Shown piece by piece: positions 1-5,605 of a stretch of 5,605 bases of DNA. The position numbers were made by a program, and so were the translations under genes. Position 1 is the first letter of the stretch; each line of letters starts with the position of its first letter. Location of the stretch: the NCBI GenBank assembly GCA_017960415.1, contig JAGCZE010000430.1, positions 1-5,605 of the forward strand, in the 5' to 3' direction. The notes beneath the pieces are model-generated. The model searched no databases. It was not told the origin of the DNA and saw only the letters and a program-made list of their open reading frames with translations. This DNA comes from Lachnospiraceae bacterium (GTDB taxonomy: Bacteria; Bacillota_A; Clostridia; Lachnospirales; Lachnospiraceae).

Positions 1-764
1 AGCGCCTTTTTTGTAGTCTCGCGATCCAGATTCTCTTCCAGCCTCTTTTTCTCGGTCGAGATCAGGACGACAGGCGCATCGACGAGCTCATAGAGTTCCA
101 CGCTGCCGCCCCTGAAGCCGTGATGCGAAAGCTGGAGAATATCCGCCTTCAGTGACTCACCGTATCTTTCCGTAAGGATCTTTGCCTCAACTTCGCCCGC
201 ATCTCCGGGAAAGAATATCTTCTGTCCTTCCGCTTCGACCATAAGCACGGTTGAAGTATCGTTAAATCTCTCGATCGGTCCGGGCGCGATATCCTCCCAT
301 GTAACCAGCACATCGATCTTGAGATTCGAGATCCCGATCACGTCTCCGGTATGGGGAGTATATTTTTTCAGCTCATCACGCTCTTCCATAAGATCCGCGA
401 ATTCCCTCATCGTAACACGATCGCTCTCCTTCCAGTATTCCGAGGAAGGCCCGTCGGGATCGGGGAAGTTGTAATACAGGCATTCTATCTCGCAGTCCGT
501 ATAACCCTGCTTCAGAAAATCCATGAACTTAACGATATGATCCTGATGAGCATGGCTGAAAAACCATCCCGCGATCCTGATCTTCTCTCCTTCGGGCACC
601 AGGCTCTTTAGAAAATCGTGGATCCTGATGTGATCGCGATACGAATCCTGATGTGCGCTGTCGATCAGGAAGAATGAACCGTCCCGGCAGCGGATCGCGT
701 AGAACATGCCGCAATCGATCTCCCTGTAATCATTCTCAAACTGATATAAAACCGTCTTTCCCAT
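1..764 (-). CDS. Metallo-beta-lactamase-fold hydrolase, C-terminus cut by window edge
   Basis: The frame is open from the ATG at 764 to the window edge, giving 254 complete codons with no stop. The metal-binding signature is clear: FSHAHQDHI holds the HxHxDH motif (H71, H73, D75, H76). Later come NDTSTVLMVE (168-177), FFPGDA with the expected metal-bridging Asp D188, and LQLSHHG (H214, H215). This spacing and the NDTS...GD...SHHG order resemble the hydrolase domain of ComEC-like MBL proteins, but no membrane segments or signal peptide are visible, so it is probably cytoplasmic. The GG that usually follows HxxDH in many MBL enzymes is replaced by IVKF. The start is 29 nt after the binding protein stop, on the same strand with no terminator between, so it is probably the last seen gene of the transport operon. 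Its Shine-Dalgarno sequence is weak (GGATG, 8 nt before the ATG), which suggests translational coupling or low expression. The fold is confident; the substrate is unknown. Confidence 0.86.
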   Translation of the reverse strand, partial: MGKTVLYQFENDYREIDCGMFYAIRCRDGSFFLIDSAHQDSYRDHIRIHDFLKSLVPEGEKIRIAGWFFSHAHQDHIVKFMDFLKQGYTDCEIECLYYNFPDPDGPSSEYWKESDRVTMREFADLMEERDELKKYTPHTGDVIGISNLKIDVLVTWEDIAPGPIERFNDTSTVLMVEAEGQKIFFPGDAGEVEAKILTERYGESLKADILQLSHHGFRGGSVELYELVDAPVVLISTEKKRLEENLDRETTKKA

Positions 765-793
765 GTTTATTTCATCCGAATTGAAGCAGCCCT

Positions 794-2545
794 TTATTTC
801 ATCAGAGCATGATACCTGTCAACCGCAGCCTGATAGATCTTAAGCATCTGATCGACACCCATGTTCTTTACGGAGTCAACATAGCTGTCCCACTCATCGA
901 ACGACTTTGTGCCCATAATGAACTGTGTGGTAGCTTCGTTGATGGTCTTCGTCACATCCGATTTGATGGGAGAAAGAACGGAGTTTTCTTCCTCGGTGAA
1001 TGTGAAGTCGGGCCAGATCTCATCTGCTTTGTACTCAAACAGTGCCCTTGCAACGCTTGCCGCGGGCTCCTGCATCTCGCCGCCGCCGAAGTAAGGAGCA
1101 ACCTCAACAGTGGGGTTCGATCCGCCGGGATAAGGCGAGATCGCGCCGACTGCGCTGTCAAACGAAGCGCCGTTGTTCATTGCGTCGAGAACAGCCGCCG
1201 AGTATGAGTAGGTTCCGTCACCGTTGTCAATGCAGGTATCGCCGAGAACGCCGTAATGATAGAACAGTGTTCCTTCGTCGGTCCAGAAGTAATCAAGCCA
1301 TGCAAGCGCCTCGGGAATGCAGTCGCATGTAGCGGGAAGGATCGCATTACCTACGGAATGGAAGTTCGCACGGACAGGAGACCAGAGCTTGCTGCCGTTA
1401 GGTCCCTCGATCGATTCATCAAGACCGATCCATTCGCAGCCGTTTTCCATAGTGATACCCGCAAGGTTGGTGTTTCCGAACATTCCGACACGGTTATCGG
1501 CCTGCTTTACGGTCCAGGTCTTGCCCATATCAAACTGTTCCTCGTCCATAAGGCCTTCGCTGTAGAGTTTGTTCATGAACTGCAGCATTTCCTTATATTC
1601 ATCGCTGATACCGATCAGACGGATGCGGTCATTCTTTGTATCCCAGTCAACAACCTGGTTATGCTGTCCTCTGGTTCCGACGCCGAAAGCGCCGAGGAAA
1701 ATGTCCTGAAGCGAAGCCCAGTCACCTGTCGAGAAGGGGATCTCATCGTTGGGATCACCGTTTCCGTTTGCGTCCTGTTCCTTGAATGCCTTAAGAACAT
1801 TGTAGATATCTTCGGTAGTCTTGGGCACCGCAAGTCCGAGATTGTCAAGCCAGGTCTTGTTGATCCATGCTTTTCTCGAAACGCGAAGCTCCGCGCCCGC
1901 ATTTACCTGGGGAAGTGACCAGATGTTGCCCTCGGGGCTCTGGATACATGCAAGAGTATCGGGATGGCTCTGAAGATATGCCCAGCAGTTCGGAGCATAC
2001 TGGGGAAGATACTCGGCAAAATCAAGGATAACACCCTGCTGTCCGTATTCGATCAGGGAACTCTGCGCGATCTTTCCCTTAAGGATCAGATCGAAATCCT
2101 CTTCGCCCATAAGAGCCTGCTGAACTCTGGCCTTACGGTCCGAACCCATGTCTGTCCAGTTAACATGGATACCGGTCATCTTCTCATATTCCTGCCAAAC
2201 CTTGATCTGCGAAGGATCGTCAAATCCGGTAAGCGTGCAGCGGATAAGGATGTTCATTTCCGTGCCGTCCGCAATGGGCATCTTGCAGGGAATATTGCCT
2301 ACGATGCAATCAGCGTTCGTCTTTACGACATCACCCGAATTAACGGTTGCCTGGATGTCCTGCGCGCTGACCTGTGTTGTGTCCTGCTTTGCGCCGGTGT
2401 CCGTCGATGCCTTGCTGTCTGTTCCGCTCTGTGTCTGCGTCTGTGTCTGAGCCTGCGTCTTGGTCGTATCCTCTTTCTTACCGCAGGCTGCCAGCGACAA
2501 TACCATTGCCGCGATCAGCATGATGCTTAAAAATCTCTTTTTCAT
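794..2545 (-). CDS. ABC transporter extracellular solute-binding lipoprotein (LplA/YtcQ-like, family 1)
   Basis: This is a 583-residue membrane-anchored binding protein that would deliver a carbohydrate or related solute to the two permeases encoded just upstream. The N-terminus is a lipoprotein signal: basic MKKR, a hydrophobic stretch, then the lipobox LAAC with Cys21 as the lipidated residue. Residues 25 to about 70 form a low-complexity Thr/Gln/Ser/Asp linker that would hold the binding domain away from the membrane. The folded domain starts near residue 95 (MNILIRCTLTGF) and has family features such as the WQEYEKMTGIHVNW segment and an acidic loop DANGNGDPNDEIP (258-270), which resembles the Ca-binding-like loops common in this family. 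The length fits the large LplA-type proteins (about 500-580 residues). The start has a strong Shine-Dalgarno sequence (AAGGGGG, 6 nt from the ATG). The stop is TAA at 796-794. The gene lies after the permeases, separated by 70 nt that may carry its own promoter. The substrate cannot be stated. Confidence 0.95.
   Translation of the reverse strand: MKKRFLSIMLIAAMVLSLAACGKKEDTTKTQAQTQTQTQSGTDSKASTDTGAKQDTTQVSAQDIQATVNSGDVVKTNADCIVGNIPCKMPIADGTEMNILIRCTLTGFDDPSQIKVWQEYEKMTGIHVNWTDMGSDRKARVQQALMGEEDFDLILKGKIAQSSLIEYGQQGVILDFAEYLPQYAPNCWAYLQSHPDTLACIQSPEGNIWSLPQVNAGAELRVSRKAWINKTWLDNLGLAVPKTTEDIYNVLKAFKEQDANGNGDPNDEIPFSTGDWASLQDIFLGAFGVGTRGQHNQVVDWDTKNDRIRLIGISDEYKEMLQFMNKLYSEGLMDEEQFDMGKTWTVKQADNRVGMFGNTNLAGITMENGCEWIGLDESIEGPNGSKLWSPVRANFHSVGNAILPATCDCIPEALAWLDYFWTDEGTLFYHYGVLGDTCIDNGDGTYSYSAAVLDAMNNGASFDSAVGAISPYPGGSNPTVEVAPYFGGGEMQEPAASVARALFEYKADEIWPDFTFTEEENSVLSPIKSDVTKTINEATTQFIMGTKSFDEWDSYVDSVKNMGVDQMLKIYQAAVDRYHALMK
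2429..2458 (-). repeat. Hexanucleotide repeat encoding the (T/A)Q linker of the lipoprotein
   Basis: Five consecutive imperfect 6-bp units (ACR CAG, one unit GCT CAG) encode residues 30-39, TQAQTQTQTQ, in the linker after the lipid-anchored Cys21. The repeat is in frame, so gain or loss of a unit would lengthen or shorten the tether by two residues without disrupting the protein. Confidence 0.8.
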
Positions 2546-2564
2546 TTTTTACCCCCTTAATATC

Positions 2565-2573
2565 ATTATATCA
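2565..2573 (-). promoter_or_regulatory. Candidate extended -10 promoter element for the binding protein gene
   Basis: The minus strand reads TGATATAAT, a perfect match to the extended -10 consensus TGnTATAAT. No good -35 hexamer lies 16-18 nt upstream, which is tolerable for extended -10 promoters. Transcription would begin around 2558, giving a leader of about 13 nt that still includes the AAGGGGG ribosome site. The element sits in the only sizeable gap inside the operon, where extra transcription of the binding protein would make sense because binding proteins are usually needed in excess over permeases. AT-rich intergenic DNA can give such matches by chance. Confidence 0.45.
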
Positions 2574-2577
2574 GAAA

Positions 2578-2601
2578 ACATCTCAGGTTTCTCCCGGATG
2601 T
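2578..2601 (-). other. Small intercistronic hairpin between permease and binding protein genes
   Basis: On the minus strand, ACATCCGGG pairs with CCTGAGATGT around an AGAAA loop. That gives nine pairs including one G-U, with one bulged A. Four Ts follow (one of them in the stem), then CTGA. It is too weak and its T-tract too short to be called a firm terminator. It could act as an attenuator or protect the 3' end of the permease message, and it lies just upstream of the candidate extended -10. Confidence 0.3.
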
Positions 2602-2615
2602 ATTTCCCATTTTTG

Positions 2616-3548
2616 TCAGCCCTTTACAGCTCCGATCATTACGCCCTTTACAAAATATTTCTGCATCAGGGGATAGAGGAGCATTACAGGGATCGATGAC
2701 ACCACGATCGTGGCGTACTGTATTCCGACTTCCTTAAGCGATGCATCCACAACGCTGAAGCCCTGGCCCAAACCTTCCTCGGTATATGACGAGGCCTGTA
2801 TCAGTATCTCTCTCAATACCAGCTGGAGCGGATATTTGTCCTTATCGGTGATGTACATCATCGCGCTGAAGTATGCATTCCAGTGACCGGCCACGTAAAA
2901 GATCAGCATAACCGCCATGATCGCCTTTGACAGAGGAAGCACGATCTTGAAGAGAGTCCTCAAGTTCCCGCATCCGTCCATTCTCGCCGCCTCTATCAGC
3001 TCTCCGGGTATCGATGACTGGAAGTAATTCCTCATTACCAGCATGTTGTATACGGAGATCGCGCCGGGAAGCATAAGGACCATATATGAGTTGAGCAGCT
3101 TCAGGTCCTTCATCAGCAGGTAGTTCGGGATCATGCCCGCATTAAAGAACATCGTAAATGTGATGAATATCGTAAGGACATTTCTTCCCGCAAGCTTTTT
3201 GTTCGAAAGCGGAAATGCGCACATCGTGGTCATCGCGATGTTTATCGCGGTTCCGACTACAGAGATGAATACCGTATTTCCGTAACCCCTGAGTATCCTG
3301 GAATTCGAGATTATTGCCTTGTAGGAGTCCAAGTTCAGTCCCTTCGGCCAAAAGATCACGTTGCCCCTGATGATCTCCGACGGACTGGAAAATGACGCGC
3401 TCAGCACAAATATCAGCGGATAAACGACGATCAGGATTATCAATGCGGAAAAAACGTAGATAAATATGTTGAACGCCCGGTCCGTTCCCCTCTCCTTTAT
3501 CTTAGAGGGCACTGCGGCTTTTTTTTCTTTCTTTTCTGTATCCTTCAT
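2616..3548 (-). CDS. ABC transporter permease, YtcP/LplC-type (carbohydrate uptake, CUT1)
   Basis: This 310-residue integral membrane protein would form one half of the transport channel. A charged Lys-rich N-terminal tail (1-24) precedes six likely membrane segments, at about 27-50, 92-115, 123-146, 150-173, 206-228 and 280-296. The EAA loop that docks to the ATPase is present at 186-205 (EAARMDGCGN...KIVLP); the residue after DG is Cys where Ala is usual. GLNLDSYKAI near residue 70 and the C-terminus KYFVKGVMIGAVKG are strong hallmarks of the YtcP/LplC group. The start ATG follows a good GGAGGG site and lies 12 nt after the stop of the partner permease, so the two are co-transcribed and probably made in equal amounts. 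The product matches the usual family length of about 290-310. The transported substrate is not evident. Confidence 0.95.
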   Translation of the reverse strand: MKDTEKKEKKAAVPSKIKERGTDRAFNIFIYVFSALIILIVVYPLIFVLSASFSSPSEIIRGNVIFWPKGLNLDSYKAIISNSRILRGYGNTVFISVVGTAINIAMTTMCAFPLSNKKLAGRNVLTIFITFTMFFNAGMIPNYLLMKDLKLLNSYMVLMLPGAISVYNMLVMRNYFQSSIPGELIEAARMDGCGNLRTLFKIVLPLSKAIMAVMLIFYVAGHWNAYFSAMMYITDKDKYPLQLVLREILIQASSYTEEGLGQGFSVVDASLKEVGIQYATIVVSSIPVMLLYPLMQKYFVKGVMIGAVKG

Positions 3549-3560
3549 CTTACCCTCCGT

Positions 3561-4511
3561 TTACCACAGGCTCGTATCCGAAACCGTCTTCGCTATCTTG
3601 TTCACTGCCAGCAGAAGGACTATGTTGATCAGCGCATTGAAAAGTCCGACCGCAGTCGAGTAACTGTACTGGAGCTGCTCCATGCCCTGCTTGTATATAT
3701 AGGTCGCGATAACCTCGCTGGTCTGGGCATTCATCGAATTATGCATAAGATATGCCTTTTCGAATCCGATGTTCATGATCTTTCCGAAATCCATGATCAG
3801 GAGCGTTATCGCCGTCGGAAGGATACCGGGTATCATGATATGTCCGATGATCTTGATCCTGTTCGCTCCGTCTATCTTTGCGGCCTCGATCAGCTGCGGA
3901 TCGATATTCGTGAGCGTTGCCAGATAAATGATCGAACTGTATCCGGCGTTCTGCCAGATGCCCGAGATAATGTACAAGGGCTTGAACCATTCGGGTTTGC
4001 TCGCAAAATAGATCGAGTTTCCGCCCATTCCCATTATCAGCTGATTGATGATACCGGTCTGGGGAGCTACCAGCGAATCTACGATGGCCACGAGAACGAC
4101 CGTTGAAATAAAGTGCGGTACATAAGTTACCATCTGCAGCGTCTTCTTAAATCTGGTCTTTCTTATCTCGTTCATTACCAGCGCAAGTATGATCGGCACC
4201 GGGAACGAGAAGAGCAGCTGCAGGACCGAAAGACTTACCGTATTCTTCAGTATCTGAATGAAATACGCATTTTTGAAGAATCTGATAAAATGCTGAAAAC
4301 CGTGGTCCGCCGCCCAGGGACTTCCGAAATACCCCTGTTTGATCTTGAAGTTCTTAAACGCGATTATCAGCGCTCCCATCGGCCTGTACTTAAATATACA
4401 GAAATAAATGATGGGAAGAATAAGCAGCAGATACATATCCCAGTATCGCCTGAACGACTTGGCGATCGTTCCTCTTCTTGGCGTTTGCTTATCAGCCCCG
4501 TTCAATTTCAT
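3561..4511 (-). CDS. ABC transporter permease, LplB/YteP-type (carbohydrate uptake, CUT1)
   Basis: This 316-residue membrane protein is the partner permease and the first gene of the operon. After a short basic cytoplasmic N-terminus (1-22), likely membrane segments lie at about 24-41, 90-115, 125-148, 177-203, 228-243 and 283-306. The ATPase-contacting EAA loop is intact at 209-232 (EAAKIDGANRIKIIGHIMIP, then GILP). The family-typical stretches YRPMGALIIAFKNF (42-55) and TYVPHFISTVV (129-139) place it in the LplB group seen in Bacillota polysaccharide and oligosaccharide importers. The start is the ATG at 4511, preceded by a strong GGAGG site 5 nt away. No ATP-binding subunit gene is in the window, as is common for this group, which borrows a shared MsmX-like ATPase. 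The length is normal for the family. Confidence 0.95.
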   Translation of the reverse strand: MKLNGADKQTPRRGTIAKSFRRYWDMYLLLILPIIYFCIFKYRPMGALIIAFKNFKIKQGYFGSPWAADHGFQHFIRFFKNAYFIQILKNTVSLSVLQLLFSFPVPIILALVMNEIRKTRFKKTLQMVTYVPHFISTVVLVAIVDSLVAPQTGIINQLIMGMGGNSIYFASKPEWFKPLYIISGIWQNAGYSSIIYLATLTNIDPQLIEAAKIDGANRIKIIGHIMIPGILPTAITLLIMDFGKIMNIGFEKAYLMHNSMNAQTSEVIATYIYKQGMEQLQYSYSTAVGLFNALINIVLLLAVNKIAKTVSDTSLW

Positions 4512-4690
4512 CCCCTCCTCCGCTTTTTTTGCAGGCGGATGTCCCTGCTTCGACTCAAGTTTAATTCCTTCCCCGCCGGCTTCTCAATAGTCACAAACTG
4601 CTCTTTGGGCTCCGGTACAGTTTTCGACAATCCGATATGCAGAGACTGAATAACAAAAATATGCAAATGTCAGATTCTGCATATTGACGC
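4512..4690 (-). promoter_or_regulatory. Promoter and leader region of the transport operon
   Basis: This stretch lies between the end-of-transcript hairpin of the regulator gene and the first permease, and must carry the operon promoter unless the operon is read through from the regulator. I found no convincing pair of -35 and -10 hexamers at normal spacing on the minus strand, which would fit a promoter that needs an activator. A weak 5-bp hairpin (4531-4548, GCAGG/CCTGC) sits just before an A7 run and the ribosome site. A 6-bp AAACTG/CAGTTT pairing lies further upstream. No recognisable riboswitch or cre-like site was seen. Confidence 0.5.
4635..4684. repeat. Cluster of three ATATGCARA repeats, candidate regulator operator
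   Basis: On the plus strand ATATGCAGA (4635-4643) and its exact reverse complement TCTGCATAT (4676-4684) flank a third near-copy, ATATGCAAA (4659-4667), in the same orientation as the first. The two direct copies start 24 bp apart, roughly two helical turns. The cluster sits between the regulator terminator and the transport operon, where an AraC/YesN-type activator would be expected to bind. That this regulator binds here is inference from position only. Confidence 0.4.
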
Positions 4691-4722
4691 AAAGAGAGCA
4701 CTGTCTTTTGACAGTGCTCTCT
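4691..4722 (-). terminator. Intrinsic terminator-like hairpin after the regulator gene
   Basis: A perfect 13-bp stem, AGAGAGCACTGTC with GACAGTGCTCTCT, encloses a four-base loop (AAAA on the minus strand). It lies about 50 nt after the regulator stop codon. On the minus strand the stem ends in T and continues TTGCG, so the T-tract is short for a strong intrinsic terminator. The stem is nonetheless the most stable structure in the window and separates the regulator from the transport operon. Confidence 0.7.
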
Positions 4723-4772
4723 GAACAGTCATCTGTTTATTTTGTATCGCGTTACCGCCGGTCATCCTCCGG

Positions 4773-5605
4773 TCAGGCCCTTTCTTCATCCCTGAAATTC
4801 TTTCTGTAGCTCATCGGCGTTACGCCCTCTTTCTTTTTGAACTTTCTTATGAAATTGCTCTTGTCTATGTATCCCGCGCGCTCCAGGATCTCGTCGAGCG
4901 AAAGATCGGTGCTCTTCAGCAGATCCTTCGCGATCTCCATTCTCGCATTCTCGACATATGCCATCGGCGTGCAGTCCATCCGCTGCTTAAAGTATCTGCT
5001 CAGATACGAAGGCGATACTCCGCACTCGTCCGCCAGAACGTCGAGCGAAAGCATGCTGTCGCAGAGTTTGTCCGCGATCACCGCCCTGATCCTGTTCAGA
5101 AGTTCGTGCGCGGGCTCGGAATCCTTTTTGCTCAGCCTGCTCTTTTCTATCCGTGCTTCCGTTATCTTTACGGCAATATCGCGCAGTCTGTCGAATATGT
5201 TATCGATATCCTCATGACCTGAGGAAAGTTCGGAAAAGACATCGTCCAGCATCTCTTCCTCACCGTTTTCGCTTGCATATTCAAGCAGCATGAGCGCCGA
5301 ACTGTATGCCATGTAGTTCCTGAGCATCGGCCGCCCGATGAGCGTGGCCTTTCTGTCTTCAAGATACTCGAAGTATTTCTTCACTTCCTCAAGATTGTTC
5401 TGCTTTACGGAACCGCCAAGCCTTGAAACGAATCTCGCCGCAGCTTCGGGTATCTCCTCCGTTTCCACAAGATCGTACTCCGCGAAGAATATATCCGGAT
5501 CGCCGATGCAGACAAGCGCCGCGCCGGTCGCCTCTTCCGCGCATTTGGGGAAATCGAGCAGTTTTTGCGTCGGGCTGCCGATTCCGACATTCAGATAAAC
5601 CCCTG
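4773..5605 (-). CDS. AraC-family transcriptional regulator, YesN-like, N-terminus cut by window edge
   Basis: The frame is open from the window edge to the TGA at 4775-4773, giving 276 residues of the C-terminal part. A GTG at 5468 could be mistaken for the start, but the 45 upstream codons read without a stop and include NVGIGSPTQ and a following acidic stretch. These resemble the degenerate GGDEF-like middle region of YesN-type regulators, so the gene continues beyond the window. The C-terminus is a full AraC DNA-binding domain with two helix-turn-helix units at about 186-210 (SLDVLADECGVSPSYLSRYF) and 235-260 (SLDEILERAGYIDKSNFIRK, then FKKKEG). The family signature end GVTPMSYRK is intact. 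It is probably a two-component response regulator paired with a YesM-like kinase outside the window, though a membrane-anchored AraC regulator with a similar middle region is possible. Its position directly upstream of the transport genes on the same strand suggests that it controls them. Confidence 0.92.
   Translation of the reverse strand, partial: GVYLNVGIGSPTQKLLDFPKCAEEATGAALVCIGDPDIFFAEYDLVETEEIPEAAARFVSRLGGSVKQNNLEEVKKYFEYLEDRKATLIGRPMLRNYMAYSSALMLLEYASENGEEEMLDDVFSELSSGHEDIDNIFDRLRDIAVKITEARIEKSRLSKKDSEPAHELLNRIRAVIADKLCDSMLSLDVLADECGVSPSYLSRYFKQRMDCTPMAYVENARMEIAKDLLKSTDLSLDEILERAGYIDKSNFIRKFKKKEGVTPMSYRKNFRDEERA

Noticed and set aside
529..714. Short minus-strand frame of 61 codons within the hydrolase
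   Set aside because: It is out of frame with the hydrolase reading that carries the HAHQDH, GD and SHHG motifs, so it is a shadow.
1256..1918. Plus-strand open frame of 220 codons
   Set aside because: It lies entirely opposite the well-supported lipoprotein gene, has no recognisable domain or convincing ribosome site, and looks like an antisense shadow.
1964..2530. Plus-strand open frame of 188 codons
   Set aside because: It is antisense to the signal peptide and N-terminal domain of the lipoprotein. Its Cys/Leu/Arg-rich C-terminal part comes from reading the repeat and signal-peptide codons backwards.
4566..4600. Possible sigma-A promoter TTGAGA, 17 nt, TTAAAC in the operon leader (minus strand)
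   Set aside because: The -35 is good but the -10 matches only three of six positions and the spacer is very G+C-rich, so it is not strong enough to list.
4113..4649. Plus-strand open frame of 178 codons crossing into the intergenic region
   Set aside because: Most of it is antisense to the first permease, its composition is Arg-rich and shows no family features, and it runs through the candidate operator without any sign of coding.
4773..5468. Start of the regulator at the GTG at 5468
   Set aside because: The same frame continues open to the window edge with sequence typical of the middle of YesN-like proteins, so this is an internal Val codon.

Overview
The window looks like chromosomal DNA from an anaerobic Clostridia-type member of the Bacillota. 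This rests on the kind of transporter present (LplB/YtcP-type permeases with a large lipoprotein binding protein and no local ATPase), the neighbouring YesN-like AraC regulator, the strong purine-rich Shine-Dalgarno sequences, and the balanced G+C content. I cannot name the genus. Every convincing gene lies on the minus strand, so transcription runs from high to low coordinates.

In transcription order: (1) 5605-4773, the C-terminal 276 residues of an AraC/YesN-type transcriptional regulator, cut by the window edge. (2) 4772-4512, an intergenic region with a perfect 13-bp hairpin that probably ends the regulator transcript. It is followed by a cluster of three ATATGCARA-like repeats, which are candidate operators, and by the leader of the next operon. 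(3) 4511-3561 and 3548-2616, two ABC permease subunits of the carbohydrate-uptake type, 12 nt apart. (4) 2615-2546, a 70-nt gap with a small hairpin and a perfect extended -10 motif, a possible internal promoter. (5) 2545-794, a 583-residue extracellular solute-binding lipoprotein. (6) 764-1, a metallo-beta-lactamase-fold hydrolase, 29 nt after the binding protein and cut at its C-terminus by the window edge.

The likely working model is as follows. The lipoprotein captures an oligosaccharide or other solute outside the cell and the two permeases form the membrane channel. An ATPase encoded elsewhere, of the shared MsmX/MsmK kind, would power uptake. The AraC-type regulator, probably the response regulator of a YesM/YesN pair whose sensor gene would lie outside the window, may switch the operon on. 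The hydrolase could act on the imported compound or a derivative, but its substrate cannot be read from the sequence.

The transporter and regulator are a well-known arrangement, not a new system. The least ordinary points are the metallo-hydrolase where a glycosidase would be expected, the repeat cluster in the control region, and the likely separate control of the binding protein gene. No mobile elements, CRISPR arrays, tRNA or rRNA genes were seen.
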